64,000 nucleotides of DNA from an uncultured Lachnospiraceae bacterium (lineage in GTDB: Bacteria; Bacillota; Clostridia; Lachnospirales; Lachnospiraceae), in assembly GCA_934351925.1 (NCBI GenBank), contig CAKRJT010000009.1, positions 41,662 to 105,661 of the forward strand, in the 5' to 3' direction. The notes under the pieces are model-generated. The model had not been told where the DNA came from. It saw nothing but the letters and a program-made list of their open reading frames with translations, and searched no databases. Every line of letters begins with the position of its first letter. The stretch's first letter is position 1. Below are positions 53,319 to 62,555 of this stretch, piece by piece. The translations under genes were made by a program, and so were the position numbers.

Positions 53319-54095
53319 TTATCTGTCCTCCTTGTGATTAAGTCTATAAAGTTCAAAGAAGGCATCCTCAAGATTATCTTTGCCTGTCTCATCATATATA
53401 TCCTGAAGAGTACCCTCCGCAGTCTTCTTTCCATCTATAATCACAACCAGCCTGTCACACAGTTTCTCAGCCTCAGACATGATATGCGTCGACACAATGA
53501 CAAGCTTCCCCTTCTTCTTAAGCTCCAAAAGATAGTCCGTAACGGAGCGCGCCGTTATGATATCAAGACCCGAGGTAGGCTCATCGAAAATAACGATATC
53601 CGGATCATGTACAAGGCTGACCGCTATAGCCGCCTTCTGCTTCATACCCGTCGACAGCTCCTCTATCTTCTTATCCTCGAAGCCGTCAATCCCAAAATAC
53701 GAGAACAGCTCCTCTCGTCTTTGTTTCAGCTTATCCTCAGGCACCTGATGAAGCCTGCCAAAAAAATCAAAAAGATATCTTGCCGAGAACTGTGGGTCGA
53801 GCTTAATCTCATTTGTCAGAAAGCCAATGCTCGCCCTGACCGCCTCCGGTTCCTTGACTGTGTCGTGTCCATCTACAATTACAGTCCCGTCTGTAGGCTT
53901 TAAAAGTGTTGCTATGCACCTGAGTGTAGTTGTCTTTCCTGCGCCGTTAGGTCCGAGAAGTCCTAATATCTCTCCCTGCTCAGCCTCAAATGAAATATTA
54001 TCGACTGCCACCTTCGTGCTGCTCTTCGTCTTTAGCTTCTTCATCTGTCCTGATGAAAGCTTATAAATCTTCGTCAGATTTCTAATCTCTATCAT
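53319..54095 (-). CDS. ABC transporter ATP-binding protein, NatA-like
   Basis: A 258-residue ATPase: Walker A GLLGPNGAGKTT, Q-loop TNEIKLD region, signature LSTGMKQKAAIAVSLV, Walker B IVIFDEPTSGLD, and switch His in STHIMSEAE. It powers the permease encoded directly downstream. Role (sodium export versus peptide export or immunity) cannot be decided. Confidence 0.92.
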   Translation of the reverse strand: MIEIRNLTKIYKLSSGQMKKLKTKSSTKVAVDNISFEAEQGEILGLLGPNGAGKTTTLRCIATLLKPTDGTVIVDGHDTVKEPEAVRASIGFLTNEIKLDPQFSARYLFDFFGRLHQVPEDKLKQRREELFSYFGIDGFEDKKIEELSTGMKQKAAIAVSLVHDPDIVIFDEPTSGLDIITARSVTDYLLELKKKGKLVIVSTHIMSEAEKLCDRLVVIIDGKKTAEGTLQDIYDETGKDNLEDAFFELYRLNHKEDR

Positions 54096-54189
54096 ACCTT
54101 CTCCTCCAACTCATACGCTGTTTATATGTTGATTATATCCCTAAATAGCATAATGTCAAGTATTTTTTACATTTTGTAATAAGATTTTG

Positions 54190-54233
54190 CACAAAAGACC
54201 ACCGGAAACCATACATCCCGGCGGTCTTTTGTG
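54190..54233 (-). terminator. Terminator of the second chemoreceptor gene
   Basis: CACAAAAGACCACCGG / CCGGCGGTCTTTTGTG, a 16-bp stem with one mismatch, 33 bases after the chemoreceptor stop. Confidence 0.75.
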
Positions 54234-54266
54234 TACAATGATATCTGACAACTCTGTATCAGCCCA

Positions 54267-55967
54267 TCACTCTATGATGAAATTTTTCATTCTGTCCTCA
54301 AGTTCCTGTGCAACAGCCTTCAACTGTACTGCCTCATTTGCGATGCCCTCAACGGTTCCCATCGCCATGGAAGTGGATGCGCTGGTCTCCTCAGTCGAAG
54401 CTGCATTCTCCTGCGATACCGATGAGAGGTTCTGTATAACATCGACAACCTTTTCCTTTGACTTGTCCATGCTCTCAACGCTTGAAGCAATACTGTCTAT
54501 CCTGTCTATGAGTTCAATTATTCCGGATATAACCTGCCTTAATATGTCAGCAGTCTTTTTCATGTCCTCGGACTGCCTGTTTACGATATTGTTTACCGCT
54601 TCTGTCTTTTCGACAGTCTCACCCGACTTAGCCTCAAGGTCATGAATTATCTCCTGGATATCCGCTGCCGATGTGGTCGTCTGCTCGGCAAGTTGCTTAA
54701 TATTCTCGGCAACTACCGCAAAGCCTCTGCCCGCATCTCCGGCTCTTGCAGCCTCTATTGATGCATTCAGTGAAAGAAGGTTAGTCTGTCCGGCAATCTC
54801 GGTTATTAGATTTACAACCTCGGAAATCCTTCCTGCCGCCTGGTTCGCCTCATGGGTCTTGTCATTCACAACACCGATATGTGAAACCATCTCCTTCTGT
54901 CCATCGATAAGCTGCGTCAGAATACTCTCAGCATTCTCGCCCAGCTCTTTCATATCGTCGGCATCCTTTGTGAGTTCCTCGGTATTACTGTTAACCTTAT
55001 CTATCATGTTTCCGATTTCGACAACGCTCTCCGAGGCGCTCTGTGTCTCCTGTGCAAGCATCGTCGCACCGTTAGCCATCTCATCAACCGCCCTGTCGGT
55101 ATCTTTCATGTTGTTCATTGTGTTAGCTGCCGCCTCGCTCAGGCTGTCGGACTGCTCAAACAGAGCTTTGCTCTGAGTCTTTAAATCTGCCACAACAGTA
55201 GTCAGCTCGCTCCTCAGCGTGATAACGGACTTCATGATATTTCCCACCTCGTCCGTGAGCTTTGTGTAGCGCTTCTCCCTGTTCATATCCTTTACGCGGA
55301 AATCGAGGCGTGCAAGCTCATCCACGGCGCCCGATGCATATGTAAGCGGCGATATTAACTTCTCTATGAATATGAAAACAACCGCAATCGCAACAATTCC
55401 TATTATAACCGATATCGCGGTGACATTTAAAATAAGCTTTGCGGAGTCAGCCATCACGTCACTGTCATCAGCCGATATTACAAGAATGAAATTTCTGTCC
55501 GAACCCGTATAGCAGGACGCATATTTCACCGTGCCGTTGTAATCATACTGTACAACAGAGGTGTCATGCACGATACCCGACTTTAAATCCCGGACATAGT
55601 CCTTAACAACACTGTTTTCCACTGTATTTCCTATCTTGTCCCTGTTCGGATGATAGAGCATTATACCCTCCGCGTCAACTATGTACGCATATGAAGATGC
55701 CACGCCTTCCATTCCAACACCCGATAACATTCCATCAAGTGCCTCCGCATCAAAAGCCTTATCCGTTCCTCTCTCCCCGATTAATGTGTCAACCTGCCTG
55801 CCATAGCTAAGTGCAAGGTCATTCATATAATTCCACGCCAGTTTTTTGTAGCTTACCCTCGACTGATGAATGGAATAATAATTGATGAAGCCTCCCATTA
55901 TAAGACAAACCACCAGCGTCATCATCATCAGCCTGAATTTGAGAGACTGATAAAATTTGATTTTCAT
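54267..55967 (-). CDS. Methyl-accepting chemotaxis protein
   Basis: A 566-residue chemoreceptor: helix 1 (LMMMTLVVCLIMGGFINYYS), an extracellular Cache-type sensor (SYAYIVDAEGIMLYHPNRDKI), helix 2 (VTAISVIIGIVAIAVVFIFI), HAMP, and a signalling hairpin with TNLLSLNASIEAARAGDAGRG. No CheB/CheR-docking pentapeptide at the C-terminus. The ATG has GGAGG upstream. Monocistronic. Confidence 0.94.
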   Translation of the reverse strand: MKIKFYQSLKFRLMMMTLVVCLIMGGFINYYSIHQSRVSYKKLAWNYMNDLALSYGRQVDTLIGERGTDKAFDAEALDGMLSGVGMEGVASSYAYIVDAEGIMLYHPNRDKIGNTVENSVVKDYVRDLKSGIVHDTSVVQYDYNGTVKYASCYTGSDRNFILVISADDSDVMADSAKLILNVTAISVIIGIVAIAVVFIFIEKLISPLTYASGAVDELARLDFRVKDMNREKRYTKLTDEVGNIMKSVITLRSELTTVVADLKTQSKALFEQSDSLSEAAANTMNNMKDTDRAVDEMANGATMLAQETQSASESVVEIGNMIDKVNSNTEELTKDADDMKELGENAESILTQLIDGQKEMVSHIGVVNDKTHEANQAAGRISEVVNLITEIAGQTNLLSLNASIEAARAGDAGRGFAVVAENIKQLAEQTTTSAADIQEIIHDLEAKSGETVEKTEAVNNIVNRQSEDMKKTADILRQVISGIIELIDRIDSIASSVESMDKSKEKVVDVIQNLSSVSQENAASTEETSASTSMAMGTVEGIANEAVQLKAVAQELEDRMKNFIIE

Positions 55968-56246
55968 TTCATTTTCCTCCTGCTTATATTTTTTCGATAT
56001 CCTTCATACTTGGTCTTAACAGTCAATGCGACCATCCCGTGGTCAGATTTTACCATCCGGCATACCATCCGTCAATAAATAATCTTTCCAAATATATTCT
56101 GTGTTATATGATACAAAAAAGGTGGCTGTTTATATGCAATTTGTTATAGCAAAAAGTCCCAAAACGTGTTATATTAGTTATATGTTGTCAAAAGCGGATT
56201 ATGAACCGCAGACAATATCATTTTTAAAGCAGAAAAGAGGTTCACC
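55968..56246. other. Divergent promoter region, chemoreceptor and DtxR-type regulator
   Basis: 279 bp, AT-rich. It should hold both promoters. A loose repeat GTTATATTAGTTATATG lies at 56168-56184 and may be a regulator site, but it is not a clear palindrome. Confidence 0.4.
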
Positions 56247-56618
56247 ATGACTAATACAAACGAATCCGCTGAAAACTATCTTGAAACCATCTTAGTTCTC
56301 AGCAAGAAGCTTCCCGTCGTCCGCGCCGTTGACATATCCAATGAGCTAGGCTTCAAAAAGTCCAGCGTAAGCATCGCCATGAAAAATCTGCGCCTCAAGA
56401 ACCAGATAACCGTCACCGATGCCGGATTTATCTATCTGACGGACGAAGGACGCGCCATTGCAGAGATGATATATGAACGCCATGAGCTTTTATCCTCCTG
56501 CCTTGTAAAACTCGGTGTCGACCCTGTAATCGCAGCGGAGGACGCATGCAAGATTGAGCATGTAATCAGCCCCGAGAGCTTTGACGCAATCAAAAAACAT
56601 ATACATCATGGAGCTTGA
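56247..56618 (+). CDS. DtxR/MntR family metal-dependent regulator
   Basis: A 123-residue protein with the DtxR winged helix (SAENYLETILVLSKK, VRAVDISNELGFKKSSVSIAMKNL, YLTDEGRAIAEMIYERHELL) and metal/dimer residues (EDACKIEHVISPESFDAIKKH). It lacks the C-terminal SH3-like domain, as in MntR. The next gene, an ABC solute-binding protein, follows directly, so it probably controls this operon in response to Fe2+ or Mn2+. It is also a candidate to bind the TTAG-N6-CTAA boxes elsewhere in the window. Confidence 0.92.
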   Translation: MTNTNESAENYLETILVLSKKLPVVRAVDISNELGFKKSSVSIAMKNLRLKNQITVTDAGFIYLTDEGRAIAEMIYERHELLSSCLVKLGVDPVIAAEDACKIEHVISPESFDAIKKHIHHGA

Positions 56619-56623
56619 TAATT

Positions 56624-57673
56624 ATGAAGAAAAATTTTGTACGCTCGTTAAGTACGGCAGTATTGCTTACATTATTTGTAGGAACACTCGCAGGCTGTGC
56701 CTCGAACACGGTACCGGATAAGACCCGGACCGCTGATACATCGACCGCTGAGTCCGTGTCCACACAGCCGTCTCCGGCCGAAGCCATCAACATAGCCGTT
56801 ATGACCGGTCCTACCGCGATAGGCCTTGTTAAGGTTATGAAGGACAATGAGGACGGCAATGCAGCCAACAGCTATAATTTCAAGGTGTTCGGCGAGGCAA
56901 CCGAGATATCCACGGGGCTTGTAAAGGGCGAGCTCGATATCGCCTGCGTCCCTTGCAACCTTGCAAGTGTGCTCTACAACAAGACCGAGGGCGGCATCGT
57001 GGCAGCCGGAATAAACACTCTGGGCGTATTATATATAGTAGAGACAGGGGATACCATACACTCTGTCGCAGACCTCGCGGGAAAGACCATCTACACCACA
57101 GGTCAGGGAACTACACCTGAGTACACGCTCCGCTATATCCTCTCGGGCAACGGCATCGACCCCGACAGCGGCGTAACAATAGAGTTCAAGAGTGAGGCAG
57201 CCGAGGTTGTGAGCGCACTCGCCGAAAGTCCCGACGCTATCGCCATGCTCCCGCAGCCTTATGTGACCGTAGCCATGAACAACAACGACCAGCTTCACAT
57301 CGCTCTCGACATAACACAGGAATGGGAGAAGCTCGACAGTGACGGTACAGTTGTGACAGGCGTTGTCGTAGCCCGCAAGGACTGGGCTGACGCACACACA
57401 GATGCTCTCAAGGCATTTCTTACCGAGTACCATGAGTCGGCAGCTTACACCAACGGGAATGTTGACGATGCAGCCGAACTAATCGAGCATTTCGGAATAT
57501 TCAAGGCTGCCATTGCAAAGAAGGCAATCCCTTACTGTAACGTGACCTTTATAGACGGTGCTGATATGAAAGCTAAGATTGAGCGCTATCTGAATGTTCT
57601 GTACGGGCAGAACCCTGCCGCTGTCGGCGGAAAGCTGCCTGGAGACGACTTCTACTATATGGTTCAGGAGTGA
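56624..57673 (+). CDS. NitT/TauT-type ABC transporter substrate-binding lipoprotein
   Basis: About 349 residues. Signal peptide with lipobox LAGC near residue 26; then an NMT1/SsuA-like binding fold (VMTGPTAIGLVKVMKD, LVKGELDIACVPCNLASVLY, LAGKTIYTTGQGTTPEYTLR). Family ligands include sulfonates, nitrate and thiamine precursors; coupling to a DtxR-type regulator suggests a metal or metal-complex instead, which is inference. The ATG at 56624 has GGAG ten bases upstream. Confidence 0.87.
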   Translation: MKKNFVRSLSTAVLLTLFVGTLAGCASNTVPDKTRTADTSTAESVSTQPSPAEAINIAVMTGPTAIGLVKVMKDNEDGNAANSYNFKVFGEATEISTGLVKGELDIACVPCNLASVLYNKTEGGIVAAGINTLGVLYIVETGDTIHSVADLAGKTIYTTGQGTTPEYTLRYILSGNGIDPDSGVTIEFKSEAAEVVSALAESPDAIAMLPQPYVTVAMNNNDQLHIALDITQEWEKLDSDGTVVTGVVVARKDWADAHTDALKAFLTEYHESAAYTNGNVDDAAELIEHFGIFKAAIAKKAIPYCNVTFIDGADMKAKIERYLNVLYGQNPAAVGGKLPGDDFYYMVQE

Positions 57674-57675
57674 GC

Positions 57676-58449
57676 ATGAATAAGGTTACACCACATTTGT
57701 TCCACCATTTGACATCAAAAAAAGCACAGTTTCTCACACGGCTTATTTCTGTATTTCTGTGGCTTGCCGTGTGGGACATTGCCGCGAGAATAATCGACCG
57801 GGAACTTTTTCTTCCCGGTCCTGTTTCGGTCTTTTCGACACTCTTACACCTTGCCCGTACCCACAGCTACCGGCTGTCCATTTTCAACTCCATGTCCAAC
57901 ATTCTGATGGGCTACACGGCTGCACTCCTCGCAGGGGTTCTGCTGTCAGCCATCTCCTACAAGCTGCGCGCCGTCAGGGAATTCATATCGCTTCCCCTGC
58001 GGGTTATCCGCACCGTTCCCGTGGCATCATTCATCATACTGGCACTCCTGTGGATTTCCTCCGAGAGACTTGCACTGCTCATCTCATTTCTCATGGTTCT
58101 TCCTATCATATATGAAAACCTGTTGGACGGCCTGCTCAGTATCGACTGCGGTCTCCTCGAGATGGCATATCTTACAAAAATGCCTGTCTCTAAAAAACTG
58201 CGGCGCATATACCTGCCCGCCCTGCTCCCGCACCTTACAGCCGCGCTCTCAACCGGCATTGGTCTCGCGTGGAAATCGGGCGTTGCCGCGGAGGTAATCG
58301 GCATAAGCCGCAGCTCCATCGGGAACCACCTCAACCAGTCGAAAATATACCTCGAAACGCCCACGCTGTTCGCGTGGACAATCACAATAATAATTATCAG
58401 CATATTTTTTGAATGGATTGTGAGGCTTATGCTTAAAAGGCTCGCTTAA
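57676..58449 (+). CDS. NitT/TauT-type ABC transporter permease
   Basis: About 257 residues, five to six helices of the BPD_transp_1 fold with the coupling loop (LLEMAYLTKMPVSKKLRRIYLPALLPH) and GIGLAWKSGVAAEVIG. The ATG at 57676 is two bases after the binding-protein stop, with AGGAG five bases upstream. Works with the binding protein and the ATPase downstream. Confidence 0.9.
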   Translation: MNKVTPHLFHHLTSKKAQFLTRLISVFLWLAVWDIAARIIDRELFLPGPVSVFSTLLHLARTHSYRLSIFNSMSNILMGYTAALLAGVLLSAISYKLRAVREFISLPLRVIRTVPVASFIILALLWISSERLALLISFLMVLPIIYENLLDGLLSIDCGLLEMAYLTKMPVSKKLRRIYLPALLPHLTAALSTGIGLAWKSGVAAEVIGISRSSIGNHLNQSKIYLETPTLFAWTITIIIISIFFEWIVRLMLKRLA

Positions 58450-58626
58450 ATTTATGGCAGATGAGAATCTCCTGCGCTGATTTCATTACGATTTCACAAT
58501 AGTTCAGCTAGCTGAACTATTAGAAAACACGCAAAAAACACGTTTTTCATTACTATTTGAGTCACTGCAAAAGCACGTTTTTCATCACTATTTGTGCCGC
58601 CGCATAGCGGCGGAATGGGGATTAAT
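58450..58626 (+). repeat. Mosaic of repeats between permease and ATPase genes
   Basis: It has a degenerate family C piece (GCAGATGAGAATCTCCTGCGC, 58458-58478), a perfect 24-bp palindrome (58498-58521), a 21-bp direct repeat CACGTTTTTCATYACTATTTG at 58539 and 58574, and a family B hairpin CCGCCGC-ATA-GCGGCGG (58597-58613) ending AATGGGGATTAAT before the ATPase start. Confidence 0.7.
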
Positions 58627-59241
58627 ATGAAAATATTAGAAGCAAAAAACATATGTAAAAGCTACGACGGCGTACAGATTATAGACAATTTCTCCCTAAG
58701 CCTTGACGCCGGTGACAGGCTCGCCCTCCTTGGCACCTCAGGCGAGGGAAAGACCAGCCTGTTAAACATCCTTCTCGGGATAAGCGCCTATGGCGGTGGT
58801 GAAGTTCTAAGAGACAGTCAGCTCCACTATCTCGTCGTCTTTCAGGAGGACAGGCTTCTCCCCTCCTTCGGTGCGCCCGAAAACATGGACGTGTACCCAT
58901 ATCGTTTTCTGAAAAAGGAGGCTCTCGATATTCTCACAGAGCTCGGGCTCGACGTTTCGCCGAATAAGCCGGCCGGCGAATACAGCGGCGGCATGAAACG
59001 CCGCCTTGCCATAGCACGAGCACTCTACGGCTGCATACTCCTTCACACAATAAACCCCGGCGAGCCTCTTTTGCTCGTCATGGACGAGCCCTTCAAAGGA
59101 CTTGACAGTTCGCTGCGCGAAAGGGTTATCAGATATATCGCACAAGTGCTCTCAGCCACCGGCGCCGCCCTCTTACTCGTAACCCACGACGAAAAAGAAG
59201 CCACGGCACTCGGCTGCGGCTTCATAAAGCTCAAAAAATAA
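58627..59241 (+). CDS. ABC transporter ATP-binding protein (SsuB/TauB-like)
   Basis: About 204 residues, shorter than usual. Walker A LLGTSGEGKTSLLN, signature YSGGMKRRLAIARALY, Walker B LLVMDEPFKGLD, and switch His in LLVTHDEKEA. Between signature and Walker B is a short extra stretch (YGCILLHTINPGEP). Third gene of the NitT/TauT-type operon; separated from the permease by 177 bases of repeats. The start at 58627 uses the GGGGATTAAT of the family B element. Confidence 0.9.
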   Translation: MKILEAKNICKSYDGVQIIDNFSLSLDAGDRLALLGTSGEGKTSLLNILLGISAYGGGEVLRDSQLHYLVVFQEDRLLPSFGAPENMDVYPYRFLKKEALDILTELGLDVSPNKPAGEYSGGMKRRLAIARALYGCILLHTINPGEPLLLVMDEPFKGLDSSLRERVIRYIAQVLSATGAALLLVTHDEKEATALGCGFIKLKK

Positions 59242-59337
59242 TGTTTTAGAATTGCGGGAGCTGTTTTACAGCGGAGCAATTCGAGGATATCACATAATAT
59301 TTTACCTAATAAAACAGGCTTAAAAAACTGAAACTTA

Positions 59338-60942
59338 CTAGTCCTGTGAGTCCCATTTGTCGCAGACCGATATTATCTGATCGGCGAACTTTCCCATATC
59401 CTTGTTCGCGAGCCCGTCGCTCTTTTTTACAATGGCGAGCAGCCTCTGTGCGGCAGCGAGAAGTCTTGCGTACACTCCCGAGGCAGGTTTTGTCTTTTTC
59501 TCCACCGGAACAGGCGCCGCTTCATACTCGAAGCTTCCATCTGCGAGATTAAAAATCGTTCCGCTGTACGGTGCGTAGGCTCTCTGTCCATGTTCAATCT
59601 TGAGGCACTCGGTAAATGACGTCGCAGCAGCATCGTCGCCATGCACAACGAACACCTTCTCAGGCTTCTTTTTGAAGGCACTTATCCATTCAATAAGACC
59701 GTTCTTATCAGCGTGGCCGCTAAGACCGTTAAGTGTGAGTATCTCAGCCCTGACTTCTATCGTCTCACCAAAAAGTTTAACCTCCTTCACACCCTCGACT
59801 ATCGCACGCCCGAGCGTTCCCACCGACTGGTATCCGACAAACAATATCGTAGATTCCGGTCTCCAGAGATTATGCTTGAGATGATGTCTTACACGTCCTG
59901 CATCACACATTCCCGACGCAGATATAATAACCTTAGGTGTTGTGTCAAAATTAATCGCCTTCGACTCCTCACTGGTAATCGAAAGGTGCAGATTTTTGAA
60001 AGTGAGCGGATTTATTCCCGAGCGCACAAGCTCAGCGGCTTCCTCATCATAACATTCGTCCTTATTGTCAACAAACACTGCCGTCGCCTCAACCGCCATA
60101 GGGCTGTCGACATACACAGGAAAATCAGGAATATCCTTTATAAGCTGCTTATCCTTAATCTGCCTGATAAAATATAATATCTCCTGGGTTCTTCCGACCG
60201 CAAACGAAGGTATAACCACATTCCCGCCTCTTTTTAAGGTTGTAGAGATTATTCCCGCCAGCTCCCCTGCATAGTCCACCTTCTCGGCGCTGTGCAGCCT
60301 GTCTCCGTATGTGGACTCCATCACAACATAGTCCGCTTCCTCTGTATATGCAGGGTCTTTCAGCAATGGCTGATGCTTGTTTCCTATGTCGCCCGAGAAA
60401 ACAATCTTCTTATGTGTTCCGTCCTCGTCAAGCCACACCTCTATGCTCGCCGAGCCAAGCAGATGACCGATATCGGTGAATCTTACCTTGATACCCTCGC
60501 AGACCTCAACCGTCTCCCCATACAGACAAGGGGTAAACCTCTTGATTATACCGTCGGCATCCTCCATAGAGTACAAAGGCTGTGCCGCCTCCACACTGCT
60601 GCTTCTCTTAGCCTTCCTGTTCTTCCATTCCGCCTCCATAAGCTGTATATGTGCACAGTCGCGCAGCATTATGCTCGAAAGCTGCGTTGTCGCCTCCGTC
60701 GCATACACTCTTCCCCTGAAACCTCTTGCATACAGAAGAGGAAGCAGCCCCGAATGATCCACATGTGCGTGTGTGAGAAAAACATAGTCAATCATCGCCT
60801 CAGACACCGGCAGAGGTACATTTTCAAACACATTTATGCCCTGTTCCATTCCGTAATCGACCAAAATATGCTTCCCGCAGGCTTCGATATAGTGACAGCT
60901 TCCCGTAACTTCATGATCAGCACCAATAAATTCAAGTCTCAT
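59338..60942 (-). CDS. MBL-fold beta-CASP nuclease family protein
   Basis: About 534 residues. Metallo-beta-lactamase motifs (FLTHAHVDHSGLLP, IGHLLGSASIEVW, FSGDIGNKH) are combined with a beta-CASP domain (MESTYGDR, VIPSFAVGRTQEIL, VIISASGMCDAGRVRHHL) and an RNA-specificity motif (LNGLSGHADKNGL, VHGDDAAA). Family members process RNA; its own target is unknown. The ATG at 60942 has GGAGG upstream. Monocistronic. Confidence 0.92.
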   Translation of the reverse strand: MRLEFIGADHEVTGSCHYIEACGKHILVDYGMEQGINVFENVPLPVSEAMIDYVFLTHAHVDHSGLLPLLYARGFRGRVYATEATTQLSSIMLRDCAHIQLMEAEWKNRKAKRSSSVEAAQPLYSMEDADGIIKRFTPCLYGETVEVCEGIKVRFTDIGHLLGSASIEVWLDEDGTHKKIVFSGDIGNKHQPLLKDPAYTEEADYVVMESTYGDRLHSAEKVDYAGELAGIISTTLKRGGNVVIPSFAVGRTQEILYFIRQIKDKQLIKDIPDFPVYVDSPMAVEATAVFVDNKDECYDEEAAELVRSGINPLTFKNLHLSITSEESKAINFDTTPKVIISASGMCDAGRVRHHLKHNLWRPESTILFVGYQSVGTLGRAIVEGVKEVKLFGETIEVRAEILTLNGLSGHADKNGLIEWISAFKKKPEKVFVVHGDDAAATSFTECLKIEHGQRAYAPYSGTIFNLADGSFEYEAAPVPVEKKTKPASGVYARLLAAAQRLLAIVKKSDGLANKDMGKFADQIISVCDKWDSQD

Positions 60943-61180
60943 AACGACACCTCCAAAGTTAAACTGCATATCATAATATATAGCAAGCTAAAAATAATTA
61001 TGAGCTGAGTACATATCCACCGTCACCTCTGACTCATATTTTTTGATTGTATAGCTGTATTATACTATTAATTTTTGCATTTTCCAAGATATTTTTGCAA
61101 TTTTTCAAATTTTATATCAAATTTTACATTCAATTTTTTGTGCAAAAAATAATTTTCTCAAAGGCATCAAAGGAGGTTTC
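60943..61180. other. Divergent AT-rich promoter region
   Basis: 238 bp between the MBL nuclease and cysteine desulfurase genes, with long A/T tracts from 61050 to 61160. It should hold both promoters; no operator is clear. Confidence 0.4.
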
Positions 61181-62335
61181 ATGAAAAAAATCATATATTT
61201 TGATAATGCCGCCACTACAAGTGTGCACCCGGAGGTACTAAACTCGATGATAACTTACTTTTGCGATGAATATGCCAACCCAGCCGGAGCATACAAGAGC
61301 TCGCACATAGCTGAAAATGCCGTAAATCGTGCAAGAATACAGGCTGCCCGTCTCATCGGCGCACGGCCTGATGAGATATACTTTACCAGCGGCGGCTCAG
61401 AGTCGGACAACTGGGCGATAAAAAGCTATTCAAGAGGTGTCCGGTTAAAACAAAAAGGTGCTTCCTGTCATATAATCACTACATCCATTGAACACAATGC
61501 CGTCATCAATTCCTGCAGGGCGCTTGAAGCCGAGGGCTTCAGTGTGACCTATCTGCCATGCGACAAATACGGCTTTGTACACCCTGAAACAGTTCTGGCT
61601 GCAATCCGCGATGACACCATACTCATATCGGTCATGGCTGCCAACAATGAAGTCGGAGCAATTCAGCCGTTAAAAGCTATCGGGCAGATTGCCCGCCGCC
61701 ACCAGATTGCTTTTCACACCGACGCAGTTCAGGCATACGGGCATATCCCTGTAAATGTGAATGAGTGCATGATAGATATGCTGAGCATGAGCGCACACAA
61801 GCTTCGCGGTCCCAAGGGCATCGGCTTTCTCTATATAAGAAACGGGCTTGAACTTCCTCCCTATATTGACGGCGGTTCCCAGGAAAACGGGCGACGTGCA
61901 GGCACATCGAACGTGCCCGGAATTGTCGGTCTTGGAAAAGCTTGTGAAATAGCGTCCCGCAGCATGCCAAGAAACATGAACAATATGACACGGCTTCGAA
62001 ACCGCATCATATACAAAATAAAGCAAAAGCTCCCCGATGCCGTACTCACAGGTCCCGAGCAGCAGCGTCTTCCGAACAATATATCCTTCTGTTTCCCACA
62101 TGTTGAGTCCGCCAAGCTTCTCGCGATGCTCGACATGCAAGGCATATGTGCCTCTGCCGGAAGTGCATGCTCCACAGGTGCCGCCGGACCGTCCCACGTC
62201 CTCATCGCAATGGGTATATCCCCCGACCTCGCCTCCGGCTCTCTCCGTCTTACCATATCTTCCGACACCACCATCGAGGAAGCCGATTTCGTCGCCGAAG
62301 CCGTGGTCAAGACAGTAAAAAAACTGAGGATATGA
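61181..62335 (+). CDS. Cysteine desulfurase, NifS/IscS type
   Basis: A 384-residue PLP enzyme that takes sulfur from cysteine. Marks: YFDNAATTSVHPEV at the start, HTDAVQAYGHIPV, the PLP lysine in SAHKLRGPKG, and the active-site Cys in SAGSACSTGAAGPSHV. It may supply Fe-S clusters or thio-modifications. AGGAGG lies before the ATG. No scaffold or tRNA-thiolation gene is adjacent in the window. Confidence 0.95.
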   Translation: MKKIIYFDNAATTSVHPEVLNSMITYFCDEYANPAGAYKSSHIAENAVNRARIQAARLIGARPDEIYFTSGGSESDNWAIKSYSRGVRLKQKGASCHIITTSIEHNAVINSCRALEAEGFSVTYLPCDKYGFVHPETVLAAIRDDTILISVMAANNEVGAIQPLKAIGQIARRHQIAFHTDAVQAYGHIPVNVNECMIDMLSMSAHKLRGPKGIGFLYIRNGLELPPYIDGGSQENGRRAGTSNVPGIVGLGKACEIASRSMPRNMNNMTRLRNRIIYKIKQKLPDAVLTGPEQQRLPNNISFCFPHVESAKLLAMLDMQGICASAGSACSTGAAGPSHVLIAMGISPDLASGSLRLTISSDTTIEEADFVAEAVVKTVKKLRI

Positions 62336-62474
62336 CGGCTGGAAGTATGAGCTAGAGCTACATTAAAGAGCACCATGAGTTGCCCTAAATGTATATCATA
62401 AGCTGTCTTAAATGCTATTATGAGCTGCCCCCACGAGCAGCTCATAAAATTTGCCCTTGAACTTGTATACTAGT

Positions 62475-62502
62475 TGACAATTCGCCGAGTTATTGTTACA
62501 AT
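62475..62502 (+). promoter_or_regulatory. Sigma-A promoter of uxuA candidate
   Basis: TTGACA-N16-TACAAT on the plus strand. The transcript would start near 62510 and include the hairpin at 62556-62696. Confidence 0.6.
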
Positions 62503-62555
62503 GTCACTGTAAAAATTTTATAAGTAATTGCGAATTTCCGGTTTATAACTGAACA

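Noticed and set aside
57029..57433. Minus-strand frame opposite the solute-binding protein
   Set aside because: A shadow of the plus-strand lipoprotein gene with no start signal.
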